A stretch of 64,000 nucleotides of DNA, from contig QAOA01000573.1 in assembly GCA_003255065.1 (NCBI GenBank), positions 280,253-344,252 on the forward strand, given 5' to 3'. Positions 35,349-49,190 of this stretch are shown here, in pieces. Under the pieces are notes generated by a model. It did not search any database. It was not told the origin of the DNA and saw only the letters and a list, made by a program, of their open reading frames with translations. The first letter of the stretch is position 1. The number at the start of each line of letters is the position of its first letter. This DNA comes from Cercis canadensis (lineage: Eukaryota; Streptophyta; Magnoliopsida; Fabales; Fabaceae). Both the position numbers and the translations under genes were made by a program.

Positions 35349-37507
35349 GATGAACCGAAACAAGGTCCCGGACCAGATAGAGTCACTCACCAGGAAACTG
35401 TCTCATCCCATATTCAGTGATCTACAAGAAAAATAACTGAGTCAGAAACATGGATTAACCAAAACAGGGTCCCGGTCCAGATATAGTGACTCTCCAGGAA
35501 ACTGTCCCGTCCCAGATTCAGTGATCTACAAGAAAAAAATCTGAGTCAGAAATAGGGATGAACCGAAACAGGGTCCTGGTACAGATATAGTGACTAACCA
35601 GGAAACTGTCTCGTCCCAGATTCAGTGACCTACAAGAAAAATATCTGAGTCAGAAACAGGGATGAACCGAAACAGGGTCCCGGTCCAGATATAATGACTC
35701 TCCAGGAAACTATTTCTTCCCAGAAACAGGGAAACCCAAGAAAATTATTCGAGTCCAAAATAAGGATGAACCGAAACAAGGTCCCGGACCAGATATAGTG
35801 ACTCACCAGAAAACTATCCCGTCCCAGATACAGTGATCTACAAGAAAAATATCTGAGTTAGAAACAGGGATGAACCGAAACAGGGTCCTTGTCCAGATAC
35901 AGTGACTCTCCAGGAAATTGTCTCTTCCCAGAAACAGGGAAACAGAAAAAAATTATTCGAGTCAAAAACAGGGATGAACCGAAACAAGGTCCCGGACCAG
36001 ATATAGTGACTCACCCGGAAACTGTCCCATCCCAGATTCAGTGATCTACAAGAAAAATATCTGAGTCAGAAACTTGGATGAACCAAAACAGGGTCCCGGT
36101 CCAGATATAGTGACTCACCAGGAAACTGTCCCGTCCCAGGTTCAGTGAACTTCAAGAAAAAAATCTGAGTCAGAAACCGGGATAAACCGAAACAGGGTCC
36201 CGTTCCAGATCTAGTGACTCACCAGGAAATTGTCCCGTCCCTGATTTAGTGATTTAAAAGAAAAATATTTTAGTCAGAAATAGGGATTAACCGAAACAGA
36301 GTCCTGGTCAAGATATAGTGACTCTTCAAGAAACTGTCTCGTCCCAGAAGTAGGGAAACACAAGAAAAATATTTGAGTCGAAAATAGGGATGAACTGAAA
36401 GATGGTTCCAGAACAGATATAGTGACTCTCTAGGAAACTGTCTCGTCCCAGATTCAGTGATCTAAAAAAAAAATATCTGAGTCAGAAACAGGGATGAACC
36501 GAAACAGGGTCCCGGTCCAGATATAGTGACTCTCCAGGAAAGTATTTCTTCCCAGAAACAGGGAAACACGAGAACATTATTCGAGCCCAAAATAGGGATG
36601 AACCGAAACAAGGTCCCAGACCAGATATAGTGACTCACCAGGAAACTGTCCCGTCCCAGATACAGGATCTACAAGAAAAATATCTGAGTTATAAATAGGG
36701 ATGAACCGAAACAGGGTCCTGGTACAGATATAGTGACTCTCCAGGAAACACAAGAGCATTTTTCGAGTCCAAAATAGGGATGAAACGAAACAAGGTCCCA
36801 TACCAAATATAGTGACTCACCAGGAAACTGTCCCGTCCCAGATACAGTGATCTACAAGAAAAATATCTGAGTTATAAATAGGGATGAACCGAAATAGGGT
36901 CCTGGTACAGATATAGTGACTCTCCAGGAAACTGTCTCGTCCCAGATTCAGTGATCTAGAAGAAAAATATCTGAGTCAGAAACAGGGATGAACCGAAACA
37001 GGATCCTGGTCCAGATACAGTGACTCTCCAGGAAATTGTCTGTTACCAGAAACAGGGAAACAGAAGAAAATTATTCGAGTCAAAAAAAGGGATGAACCGA
37101 AACAAGGTCCTGGACCAGATATAGTCACTCACCAGGAAACTGTCCCATCCCAGGTTCAGTGATCTACAAGAAAAATATCTGAGTCAGAAACATGGATTAA
37201 CCAAAACAGGGTCCCGGTCCAGATAGAGTGACTCTCCAGGAAACTATTTCTTCCCAGAAACAGGGAAACAGAAGAAAATTATTCGAGTCCAAAATAGGGA
37301 TCAACCGAAACAAGGTCCCAGACCAGATATAGAGACTCACCAGCAAAACTTTCCCGTCCCAGATACAATGATCTACAAGAAAAATATCTGAGTTAGAAAG
37401 AGGGATGAACCGAAGCAGGGTCCTGGTACAGATATAGTGACTATCCAGGAAACTGTCTCGTCCCAGATTCAGTGACCTACAAGAAAAATATCTGAGTCAG
37501 AAACAGT
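35349..37507 (+). repeat. Mixed units with one G'-H' cassette and one shortened unit
   Basis: C, K, E, B, C, D, C, K, F-like, G' (about 36.18 kb), H', I and B units. The unit from 36700 to 36778 is 79 bp, because CTCCAGGAAA is joined to CACAAGAGCATT (25 bp lost). Confidence 0.83.
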
Positions 37508-38963
37508 GATGAACCGAAACAGGGTCCCAGTCCAGATATAGTGACTCTACATGAAACTATTTCTTCCCAGAAACAGGGAAACCCAAGAAACTTATTCGAG
37601 TCCAAAATAGGGATGAACCGAAACAAGGTCCCGGACCAGATATAGTGACTCACCAGGAAACTGTCCCGTCCCAGATACAGTGATCTACAAGAAAAATATC
37701 TGAGTCAGAAACAGGGATGAACCGAAATAGGGTGTTGGTCCAGATACAGTGACTCTCCAGGAAATTGTCTCTTCCCAGAAACAGGGAAACAAAAGAAAAT
37801 TATTCGAGGCAAAAACAGGGATGAACCGAAACATGGTCCCGGACCAGATATAGTGGATCACTAGGAAATTGTCCCGTCCCAGATTCAGTGATCTACAAGA
37901 AAAGTATCTGAGTCAGAAACATGGAAGAACCAAAACAGGGTCCCGGTCCAGATATAGTGACTCTCCAGGAAACTATTTCTTCCCAGAAACAGGGAAACCC
38001 AAGAAAATTATTCGAGTCCAAAATTGGGATGAACCGAAACAAGGTCCCAGACCAGATATAGTGACTCACCAGGAAACTGTCCCGTCCCAGATACAGTGAT
38101 CTACAAGAAAAATATCTGAGTCAGAAACAGGGATGAACCGAAATAGGGTCTTGGTCCAGATACAGTGACTCTCCAGGAAATTGTCTCTTCCCAGAAACAG
38201 GGAAACAGAAGAAAATTATTCGAGTCAAAAACAGGGATGAACCGAAACAAGGTCCCGGACCAGATATAGTGGCTCACTAGGAAATTGTCCCATCCCAGAT
38301 TCAGTGATCTACAAGAAAAGTATCTGAGTCAGAAACATGGAAGAACCAAAACAGGGTCCCGGTCCAGATATAGTGACTCTCCAGGAAACTATTTCTTCCC
38401 AGAAACAGAGAAACACAAGAAAATTATTCGAGTCCAAAATAGGGATGAACCGAAACAAGGTCACAGACCAGATATAGTGACTCACCAGGAAACTGTCCCG
38501 TCCCAGATACAGTGATCTACAAGAAAAATATCTGAGTCAGAAACAGGGATGAACCGAAACAGGGTCTTGGTCCAGATACAGTGACTCTCAAGGAAATTGT
38601 CTTTTCCCAGAAACAGGGAAACAGAAGAAAATTATTCGAGACAAAAACATGGATGAACCGAAACAAGGTGCCGGACCAGATATAGTGGCTCACTAGGAAA
38701 TTGTCCCGTCCCAGATTCAGTGATCTACAAGAAAAGTATCTGAGTCAGAAACATGGACGAACCAAAACAGGGTCCCGGTCCAGATATAGTGACTCTCCAG
38801 GAAACTATTTCTTCCCAGAAACAGGGAAACACAAGAAAATTATTCGAGTCCAAAATAGGGATGAACCGAAACAAGGTCCCGGACCAGATATAGTGACTCA
38901 CCAGGAAACTGTCCCGTCCCAGATACAATGATCTACAAGAAAAATATCTGAGTTAGAAATAGG
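37508..38963 (+). repeat. 416-bp (4-unit) higher-order repeat, 3.5 copies
   Basis: B units start at 37508, 37924, 38340 and 38756, each 416 bp apart, in the order B-C-D-C'. The second to fourth B units have GAAGAACC or GACGAACC heads after an AACATG tail; C' units read AGTGGCTCACTAGG or AGTGGATCACTAGG. This is the same HOR order as 211-1458 but with its own private variants, so it was homogenised separately. Confidence 0.9.
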
Positions 38964-40430
38964 GATGAACCGAAGCAGGGTCCTGGTACAGATATAGTGA
39001 CTCTCCAGGAAACTGTCTCGTCCCAGATTTAGTGATCTACAAGAAAAATATCTGAGTCAGAAATAGGGATGAACTGAAACAAGGTCCTGGACCAGATATA
39101 GTGACTCACCAGGAAACTGTCCTATCCCAGATTCAGTGATCTACAAGAAAAATATCTGAGTCAGAAACATGGATGAACCAAAACAGGGTCCTGATCCAGA
39201 TATAGTGACTCTCCAGGAAACTGTCCTGTCCCAGATTCAGTGATAGACAAGAAAAAAATCTGAGTCAGAAAGAGGGATGAACCGAAGCAGGGTCCTGGAA
39301 CAGATATAGTGACTAACCAGGAAACTGTCTCGTCCCAGATTCAGTTATCTACAAGAAAAGTATCTGAGTCAGAAACAGGGATGACTGAAACAGGGTCCCG
39401 GTCCAGATATAGTGACTCTCCAGGAAACTATTTCTTCCCAGAAACAGGGAAACACTAGAAAATTATTCGAGTCCAAAATAAGGATGAACCGAAACAAGTT
39501 CCCGGACCAGATATAGTGACTCACCAGGAAACTGTCCCGTCCCAGATACAGTGATCTACGAGAAAAATATCTGAGTTAGAAATAGGGATGAACCGAAGCA
39601 GGGTCCTGGTACAGATATAGTGACTTTCCAAGAAACTGTCTCGTCCCAGATTCAGTGATCTACAAGAAAAATATCTGAGTCAGAAACAGGGATGAACCGA
39701 AACAAGGTCCCGGTCCAGATACAGTGACTCTCCAGGAAATTGTCTCTTCCCAGAAACAGGGAATCAGAAGAAAATTATTCGAGTCAAAAACAGGGATGAA
39801 CCGAAACAAGGTCCCGGACCAGATATAGTGACTCACCAGGAAACTGTCTCGTACCAGATTCAGTGATCTACAAGAAAAATATCCGAGTCAGAAACATGGA
39901 TGAACCGAAACAGGGTCCCGATCCAGATATAGTGACTGTCCAGGATACTGTCCCGTCCCAGATACAGTGATCTATAAGAGATTTACAAGAAAAATATCCG
40001 AGTCAGAAACATGGATGAACCGAAACAGGTTCCCGATCCAGATATAGTGACTGTCCAGGAAACTGTCCCGTCCCAGATACAGTGATCTACAAGAAAAATA
40101 TCTGAGTCAGAAACAGGGATGAACCGAAACAGGGTCTTTGTCCAGATACAGTGACTCTCCAGGAAATTGTCTCTTCCCAGAAACAGGGAAACAGAAGAAA
40201 ATTATTCGAGTCAAAAACAGGGATGAACCGAAACAAGGTCCCGGACCAGATAAAGTGGCTCACTAGGAAACTGTCCCGTCCCAGATTCAGTGATCTACAA
40301 GAAAAGTATCTGAGTCAGAAACATAGAAGAACCAAAACAGGGTCCCGGTCCAGATATAATGACTCTCCAGGAAACTATTTCTTCCCAGAAACAGGGAAAC
40401 ACAAGAAAATTATTCAAGTCCAAAATTGGG
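38964..40430 (+). repeat. Block copied at 49.2-50.2 kb, then a disturbed segment
   Basis: From 38964 to about 39960 the unit order and private variants match 49191 to about 50190 at a constant offset of 10,227 bp. Around 39.97 kb an extra 10 bp lies in GATCTATAAGAGATTTACAAG, so the unit 39899-40012 is 114 bp. D, C', B and C units follow. Confidence 0.85.
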
Positions 40431-41678
40431 ATGAACCGAAACAAGGTCCCGGACCAGATATAGTGACTCACCAGCAAAACTGTCCTGTCCCAGATACAAT
40501 GATATACAAGAAAAATATCTGAGTTAGAAATAGGGATGAACCGAAGCAGGGTCCTGGTACAGATATATTGACTCACCAGGAAACTGTCCCGTCCCAGGTT
40601 CAGTGAACTACAACAAAAAAACTGAGTCAGAAACAGGGATAAACCGAAACAGGGTCCCGTTCCAGATATAGTGACTCACCAAGAAATTGTCCCGTCCCTG
40701 ATTTAGTGATTTAAAAGAAAATTATTTTAGTCAGATATAGGGATTAACCGAAACAGAGTCCTGGTCAAGATATATTGACTCTTCAGGAAACTGTCTCGTC
40801 CTAGAAGTAGGGAAACACAAGAAAAATATTTGAGTCGAAAATAGGGATGAACTGAAACAAGGTCCCAGACCAGATATAGTGACTCTCCAGGAAACTGTCT
40901 CGTCCCAGATTCAGTGATCTACAAAAAAAATATCTGAGTCAGAAACAGGGATGAACCGAAACAGGGTCCCGGTCCAGATATAGTGACTCTCCAGGAAAAT
41001 ATTTCTTCCCAGAAACAGGGAAACACAAGAACATTATTCGAGTCCAAAATAGGGATGAACCGAAACAAGGTCCCAGACCAGATATAGTGACTCACCAGGA
41101 AACTGTCCCGTCCTAGATACAGTGATCTACAAGAAAAATATCTGAGTTATAAATAGGGATGAACCGAAACAGGGTCCTAGTACAGATATAGTGACTCTCC
41201 AGGAAACTGTTTCATCCCAGATTCAGTGATCTACAAGAAAAATATCTGAGTCAGAAACAGGGATGAACCGAAACAGGGTCCTGGTCCAGATACAGTGACT
41301 CTCCAGGAAATTGTCTCTTACCAGAAACAGGGAAACAGAAGAAAATTATTCGAGTCAAAAAAAGGGATGAACCGAAACAAGGTCCCGGACCAGATATAGT
41401 GACTCACCAGGAAACTGTCCCATCCCAGATTCAGTGATCTACAAGAAAAATATCTGAGTCAGAAACATGGATGAACCAAAACAGGGTCCCGGTCCAGATA
41501 TAGTGACTCTCCAGGAAACTATTTCTTCCCAGAAACAGGGAAACAGAAGAAAATTATTCGAGTCCAAAATAGGGTTCAACCGAAACAAGGTCCCTGACCA
41601 GATATAGTGACTCACCAGCAAAACAGTCCCGTCCCAGATACAATGATCTACAAGAAAAATATCTGAGTTACAAATAGG
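40431..41678 (+). repeat. C, E/F hybrid, G', H', I cassette, then B/C/E/D units
   Basis: The five units from 40431 to 40949 match 15463-15982, including the E-head/F-tail hybrid (40535 and 15567), CCAAGAAATTGTCCCG, TCAGATATAGGG and TCCTAGAAGTAGGG. Ordinary B, C, E, D, C, B and C units follow, the last with a GTTCAACC head (41574). Confidence 0.83.
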
Positions 41679-43551
41679 GATGAAACGAAGCAGGGTCCTG
41701 GTATAGATATAGTGACTCTCCAGGAAACTGTCTCGTCCCAGATTCAGTGATCTACAAAAAAAATATCTGAGTCAGAAACAGTGATGAACCGAAACAGGGT
41801 CCCGGTCCAGATATAGTAACTCTCCAGAAAACTATTTCTTCCCAGAAACAGGGAAACACAAGAAAATTATTCGAGTCTAAAATAGGGATGAACCGAAACA
41901 AGGTCCCGGACCAGGTCTAGTGACTCACCAGAAAACTGTCCCGTCCCAGATTCAGTGGCATACAAGAAAAATATCTGAGTCAGAAACAGGGATGAACCGA
42001 AACAGGGTCCCGGTCCAGATATAGTGACTCTCCAGGAAACTATTTCTTCCCAGAAACAGGGAAACACAAGAAAATTATTCGAGTCCAAAATAGGGATGAA
42101 CCGAAACAATGTCCCGGACCAAATATAGTGACTCACCAGGAAACTGTCCTGTCCCAGATACAGTGATCTACAAGAAAAATATCTGAGTCAGAAACAGGGA
42201 TGAACCGAAACAGGGTCTTGGTCCAGATACAGTGACTCTCCAGGAAATTGTCTCTTCCCAGAAACAGGGAAACAGAAGAAAATTATTGGAGTCAAAAACA
42301 GGGATCTACCGAAACAAGGTCCCGGACCAGATATAGTGACTCACTAGGAAACTGTCTCGTCCCAGATTCAGTGATCTACAAGAAAAGTATCTGAGTCAGA
42401 AACATGGATGAACCAAAACAGGGTCCCGGTCCAGATATAGTGACTCTCCAGGAAACTATTTCTTCCCAGAAACAGGGAAACACAAGAAAATTATTCGAGT
42501 CCAAAATAGGGTTCAACCGAAACAAGGTCCCTGACCAGATATAGTGACTCACCAGCAAAACAGTCCCATCCCAGATACAATGATCTACAAGAAAAATATC
42601 TGAGTTACAAATAGGGAAGAAACGAAGCAGGGTCCTGGTATAGATATAGTGACTCTCCAGGAAACTGTCTCGTCCCAGATTCAGTGATCTACAAAAAAAA
42701 TATCTGAGTCAGAAACAGGGATGAACCGAAACAGGGTCCCGGTCCAGATATAGTAACTCTCCAGGAAACTATTTCTTCCCAGAAACAGGGAAACACAAGA
42801 AAATTATTGGAGTCTAAAATAGGGATGAACCGAAACAAGGTCCCGGACCAGGTCTAATGACTCACCAGAAAACTGTCCCGTCCCAGATTCCGTGACCTAC
42901 AAGAAAAATATCTGAGACAGAAACAGGGATGAACCGAAACAGGGTCCCGGTCCAGATATAGTGACTCTCCAGGAAACTATTTCTTCCCAGAAACAGGGAA
43001 ACACAAGAAAATTATTCGAGTCCAAAATAGGGATGAACCGAAACAAGGTCCCGGACCAGATATAGTGACTCACCAGGAAACTGTCCTGTCCCAGATACAG
43101 TGATCTACATGAAAAATATCTGAGTCAGAAACAGGGATGAACCGAAACAGGGTCTTGGTCCAGAAACAGTGACTCTCCAGGAAATTGTCTCTTCCCAGAA
43201 ACAGGGAAACAGAAGAAAATTATTGGAGTGAAAAACAGGGATGTACCGAAACAAGGTCCCGGACCAGATATAGTGACTCACTAGGAAACTGTCCCGTCCC
43301 AGATTCAGTGATCTACAAGAAAAGTATCTGAGTCAGAAACATGGATGAACCAAAACAGGGTCCCGGTCCAGATATAGTGACTCTCCAGGAAACTATTTCT
43401 TCCCAGAAACAGGGAAACACAAGAAAATTATTCGAGTCCAAAATAGGGATGAACCGAAACAAGGTCCCGGACCAGATATAGTGACTCACTAGGAAACTAT
43501 CCCGTCCAAGATACAATGATGTACAAGAAAAATATATGAGTTAGAAATAGG
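41679..43551 (+). repeat. 936-bp (9-unit) higher-order repeat, two copies
   Basis: Copy 1 (41679-42615) and copy 2 (42616-43551) each start with an E unit that has the AAACGAAGCAGG head and GGTATAG, followed by B (AGTAACTCTCC), C (CCAGGTCTA), B, C, D, C', B, C. The C with GTTCAACC precedes both copies (41574, 42511). The copies are 937 and 936 bp. Confidence 0.85.
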
Positions 43552-46100
43552 GATGAACCGAAGCAGGGTCCTGGTACAGATATAGTGACTCTCCAGGAAA
43601 CTGTCTCGTCCCAGATTCAGTGATCTACAAGAAAAATATCTCAGTCAGAAACATGGATGAACCAAAACAGGGTCCCAGTCCAGATATAGTGACTCAGCAC
43701 GAAACTTTCCCGTCCTAGGTTCAGTGAACTACAAGAAAAAAATCTGAGTCAGAGACAGGGATAAACCGAAATAGGGTCCCGTTCCAGATATATTGACTCA
43801 CCAGGAAACTGTCCCGTCCCAGGTTCAGTGAACTGCAAGAAAAAAATCTGAGTCAGAAACAGGGATAAACCGAAACAGGGTCCCGTTCCATATATAGTGA
43901 CTTAACAGGAAATTGTCCCGTCCCTGATTTAGTTATTTAAAAGAAAAGTATTTTACTCAGAAATAGGGATTAACCGAAACAGAGTCCTGGTCAAGATATA
44001 TTGACTCTTCAGGAAACTGTCTCGTCCCAGAAGTAGGGAAACACAAGAAAAATATTTGAGTCGAAAATAGGGATGAACTTAAACAAGGTCCCATACCAGA
44101 TATAGTGACTCACCAGGAAACTGTCCCGTCCCAGATTCAGTGATCTACTAGAAAAAAATCTGAGTCAGAAATAGGGATAAACCGAAACAGGGTCCTGGTA
44201 CAGATATAGTGACTAACCAGGAAACTGTCTCGTCCAATATTCAGTGATCTACAGGAAAAATATCTGAGTCAGAAACATGGATGAACCAAAACAGGGTCTC
44301 GGTCCAGATATAGTGACTCTCCAGGAAACTATTTCTTCCCAGAAACAGGGAAACAGAAGAAAATTATTCGAGTCCAAAATAGGGATGAACCGAAACAAGG
44401 TCCCGGACCAGATATAGTGACTCACCAGCAAAACTGTCCCGTCCCAGATACAATGATATACAAGAAAAATATCTGAGTTAGAAATAGGGATGAACCGAAG
44501 CAGGGTCCTGGTACAGATATAGTGACTCTCCAGGAAACTGTCTCGTCCCAGATTCAATGATCTACAAGAAAAATATCTCAGTCAGAAACATGGATGAACC
44601 AAAACAGGGTCCCGGTCCAGATATAGTGACTCAGCAGGAAACTGTCCCGTCCCAGATTCAGTGACCTACAAGAAAAATATCTGAGTCAGAAACAGGGATG
44701 AACCGAAACAGGGTCCCGGTCCAGATATAGTGACTCTCCAGGAAACTATTTCTTCCCAGAAACAGGGAAACACAAGAAAATTATTCGAGTCTAAAATAGG
44801 GATGAACCGAAACAAGGTCCCGGACCATATCTAGTGACTCACCAGGAAACTGTCCCGTCCCAGATTCAGTGACCTACAAGAAAAATATCTGAGTCAGAAA
44901 CAGGGATGAACCGAAACAGGGTCCCGGTCCAGATATAGTGACTCTCCAGGAAACTATTTCTTCCCAGAAACAGGGAAACACAAGAAAATTATTCGAGTCC
45001 AAAATAGGGATGAACCGAAACAAGGTCCCGGACCAGATATAGTGACTCACCCGGAAACTGTCCCATCCCAGATTCAGTGATCTACAAGAAAAATATCTGA
45101 GTCAGAAAAATGGATGAACCAAAACAGGGTCCCGGTCCAGATATAGTTACTCTCCAGGAAACTATTTCTTCCCAGAAACAGGGAAACACTAGAAAATTAT
45201 TCGAGTCCAAAATAGGGATGAACCGAAACAAGGTCCCGGACCAGATATAGTGACTCACCTGGAAACTGTCCCATCCCATATACAGTGATCTACAAGAAAA
45301 ATATCTTAGTCAGAAATAAGGATGAACCGAAACAGGGTCCTGGTACAGATATAGTGACTCTCCAGGAAACTGTCTCGTCCCAGATTCAGTGATCTACAAG
45401 AAAAATATCTGAGTCAGAAATAGGGATGAACCGAAACAGGGTCCTGGTCCAGATACAGTGACTCTCCAGGAAATTGTCTCTTCCCAGAAACAGGGAAACA
45501 GAAGAAAATTATTCGAGTCAAAAAAAGGGATGAACCGAAACAAGGTCCCGGACCAGATATAGTGACTCACCCGGAAACTGTCCCATCCCAGATTCAGTGA
45601 TCTACAAGAAAAATATCTGTGTCAGAAACATGGATTAACCAAAACAGGGTCCCGGTCCAGATATAGTGACTCACCAGGAAACTGTCTCGTCCTAGGTTCA
45701 GTGAACTACAAGAGAAAAATCTGAGTCAGAAACAGGGATAAACCGAAACAGGGTCCCGTTAAGAAAAAAATCTGAGTCAGAAACAGGGATAAACCGAAAC
45801 AGGGTCCTGTTCCAGATATATTGACTCACTAGGAAACTGTCCCGTCCCAGGTTCAGTGAACTACAAGAAAAAAAATCTTAGTCAGAAACAGGGATAAACC
45901 GAAACAGGGTCCCGTTCCAGATATAGTGACTCACCAGGAAACTGTCCCGTCCCTGATTTAGTGATTTAGAAGAAAAATATTTAAGGCAAAAATAGGGATT
46001 AACCGAAACAGGGTCCTGGTCCAGATATAGTGACTCTCTAGGAAACTGTCTCGTCCCAGAAATAGGGAAACACAAGAAAAATATTTGAGTCGAAAATAGG
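43552..46100 (+). repeat. Mixed units with two cassettes and a 51-bp unit
   Basis: E, K, F, F and G'-H' units (about 43.86 kb), then E, B, C, E, K, B, C and D units, and a G-H cassette near 45.9 kb. The unit at 45737 is only 51 bp because GGTCCCGTT joins AAGAAAAAAATCTG (53 bp lost). Confidence 0.82.
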
Positions 46101-46155
46101 GATGAACTGAAACAAGGTCCCNAAACACAAGAAAAATATTGGAGTCGAAAATAGG
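46101..46155 (+). other. One-N junction with lost register (likely assembly join)
   Basis: An I head (GATGAACTGAAACAAGGTCCC) ends at a single N (46122), after which AAACACAAGAAAAATATTGG from an H tail begins and another I head follows at 46156. The unit is 55 bp instead of 104. A lone N at a 49-bp register loss looks like two contigs joined with a minimal gap, not a biological deletion. Confidence 0.85.
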
Positions 46156-46281
46156 GATGAACTGAAACAAGGTCCCAGACCAGATATAGTGACTCTCCAG
46201 GAAACTATCTCATCCCAGGTTCTGTGATCTACAAAAAAAATATCTGAGTCAGAAACAGAAAATATTTGAGTCGAAAATAGG
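46156..46281 (+). repeat. 126-bp I unit (22-bp insertion)
   Basis: The unit ends with GAGTCAGAAACAG and then continues with AAAATATTTGAGTCG, the end of an H unit, before the next head at 46282; it is 22 bp too long. It sits close to the N junction and may reflect the same assembly difficulty. Confidence 0.78.
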
Positions 46282-49190
46282 GATGAACTGAAACAAGGTC
46301 CCAGAACAGATATAGTGACTCTCCAGGAAACTGTCTCGTCCCAGATTCGGAGATCTACAAAAAAAATATCTGAGTCAGAAACAGGGATGAACCGAAACAG
46401 GGTCCCGGTCCAGATATAGTGACTCTCCAGGAAACTATTTCTTCCCAGAAACAGGGAAACACAAGAAAATTATTCGAGTCCAAAATAGGGATGAACCGAA
46501 ACAAGGTCCCGGACCAGATATAGTGACTCACCAGGAAACTGTCCCGTCCCAGATACAGTGATCTACAAGAAAAATATCTGAGTCAGAAACAGGGATGAAC
46601 CGAAACAGGGTCTTGGTCCAGATACAGTGACTCTCCAGGAAATTGTCTCTTCCCAGAAACAGGGAAACAGAAGAAAATTATTCGAGTCAAAAACAGGGAT
46701 GAACCGAAACAAGGTCCCGGACCAGATATAGTGACTCACCAGGAAACTGTCCCGTCCCAGATACAGTGATCTACAAGAAAAATATCTGAGTTAGAAATAG
46801 GGATGAACCGAAGCAGGGTCCTGGTACAGATATAGTGACTCTCCAGGAAACTGTCTCGTCCCAGATTCAGTGATCTACAAGAAAAATATCTGAGTCAGAA
46901 ACAGGGATGAACCGAAACAGGGTCCTGGTCCAGATACAGTGACTCACCAGGAAATTGTCTCTTACCAGAAACAGGGAAACAGAAGAAAATTATTCGAGTC
47001 AAAAAAAGGGATGAACCGAAACAAGTTGCCGGACCAGATATAGTGACTCACCAGGAAACTGTCCCATCACAGATTCAGTGATCTACAAGAAAAATATCTG
47101 TGTCAGAAACAGGGATAAACCGAAACAGGGTCCCGTTCCAGATATAGTGACTCACTAGGAAACTGTCCCGTCCCTGATTTAGTGATTTACAAGAAAAATA
47201 TTTAAGTCAGAAATAGGGATTAACCGAAATAGGGTCCTGGTCCAGATATAGTGACTCTCTAGGAAACTGTCTCGTCCCAGAAATAGTGAAACACAAGAAA
47301 AATATTTGAGTCGAAAATAGGGATGAACTGAAACAAGGTCCCAGACCAGATATAGTGACTCTCCAGGAAACTGTCTCGTCCCAGATTCAGTGATCTACAA
47401 GAAAAATATCTGAGTCAGAAACAGGGATGAACCGAAACAGGGTCCTGGTCCAGATACAGTGACTCTCCAGGAAATTGTCTCTTCCCAGAAACAGGGAAAC
47501 AGAAGAAAATTATTCGAGTCAAAAAAAGGGATGAACCGAAACAAGGTCCCGGACCAGATATAGTGACTCACCAGGAAACTGTCCCATCCCAGATTCAGTG
47601 ATCTACAAGAAAAATATCTGAGTCAGAAACATGGATTAACCAAAACAGGGTCCCGGTCCAGATATAGTGAGTCACCAGGAAACTGTCCCGTCCCAGGTTC
47701 GTTGAACTACAAGAAAAAAATCTGAGTCAGAAACAGGGATAAACCGAAACAGGGTCCCGTTCCAGATATATTGACTCACTAGAAAACTGTCCCGTCCCAG
47801 GTTCAGTGAACTACAAGAAAAAAATCTGAATATCTGAGTCAGAAATAGGTATGAACCGAAACAGGGTCCTGGTACATATATAGTGACTCTCCAGGAAACT
47901 GTCTCGTCCCAGATTCAGTGATCTACAAGAAAATATCTGAGTCAGAAATAGGAATAACCGAAACAGGGTCCTGGTCCAGATACAGTGACTCTCCAAAAAA
48001 TTGTCTCTTCCCAGAAACAGGTAAACATAAGAAAATTATTCGAGTCAAAAATAGGGATGAACCGAAAGAAGGTCCCGGACCAGATGTAGTGACTCACCCG
48101 GAAACTGTCCCATCCCAGATTCAGTGATCTACAAGAAAAATATCTGAGTCAAAAACATGAATGAACCAAAACAGGGTCCCGGTCCAGATATAGTGACTCA
48201 CCAGGAAACTGTCCCGTCCCAGGTTCAGTGAACTACAAGAAAAGTATCTGAGTCAGAAACATAGAAGAACCAAAACAGGGTCCCGGTCCAGATATAGTGA
48301 CTCTCCAGGAAACTATTTCTTCCCAGAAACAGGGAAACAGAAGAAAATTATTCGAGTCCAAAATAGGGATCAACCGAAACAAGGTCCCGGACCAGATATA
48401 GTGACTCACAAGCAAAATTGTCCCGTCCTAGATACAATGATCTACAAGAAAAATATCTGAGTTAGAAATAGGGATGAACCGAAGCAGGGACCTGGTACAT
48501 TTATAGTGACTCTCCAGGAAACTGTTTCGTCCCAGATTCAGTGATCTACAAGAAAAATATCTGAGTCAGAAACATGGATGAACCGAAATAGGGTCCTGGT
48601 CCAGATACAGTGACTCTCCAGGAAATTGTTTCTTCCCTGAAACAGGGAAACAGAAGAAAATTATTCGAGTCAAAAAAAGGGATGAACCGAAACAAGGTCC
48701 CGGACCAGATATAGTGACTCACCAGGAAACTGTCCCATCCCAGATTCAGTGATCTACAAGAAAAATATCTGAGTCAAAAACATGGATGAACCAAAACAGG
48801 GTCCCGGTCCAGATATAGTAACTCTCCAGGAAACTGTCCCGTCCCAGATTCAGTAATCTATAAGAAAAAAATCTGAGTCAGAAAGAGGGATGAACCGAAG
48901 CAGGGTCCTGGTACAGATATTGTGACTATACAGGAAAGTGTCTCGTCCCAGATTCAGTGACCTACAAGAAAAATATTTGAGTAAGAAAAAGAAACAGGGT
49001 CCCGGTCCAGATATAGTGACTCTCCAGGAAACTATTTCTTCCCAGAAACAGGGAAACACAAGAAAATTATTCGAGTCCAAAATAGGGATGTACCGAAACA
49101 AGGTCCCGGACCAGATATAGTGACTCCCCAGGAAACTGTCCCGTCCCAGATACAATGATCTACAAGAAAAATATCAGAGTTAGAAATAGG
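46282..49190 (+). repeat. Mixed units, one cassette near 47.1 kb
   Basis: I, B, C, D, C, E, D, C units, then G and H near 47.11-47.3 kb, D, C, K, F, E, D, C, K, B, C, E units. Near 47.83 kb an extra AATATCTG adds 8 bp. The E unit at 48889 is 93 bp, with the head lost in GAGTAAGAAAAAGAAACAGG. Confidence 0.82.

Noticed and set aside
36741-36770. Possible sixth complement tract (GAGCATTTTTCGAG)
   Set aside because: It is a single A-to-T change in ACATTATTCGAG plus a 25-bp deletion upstream; no run of complemented bases.
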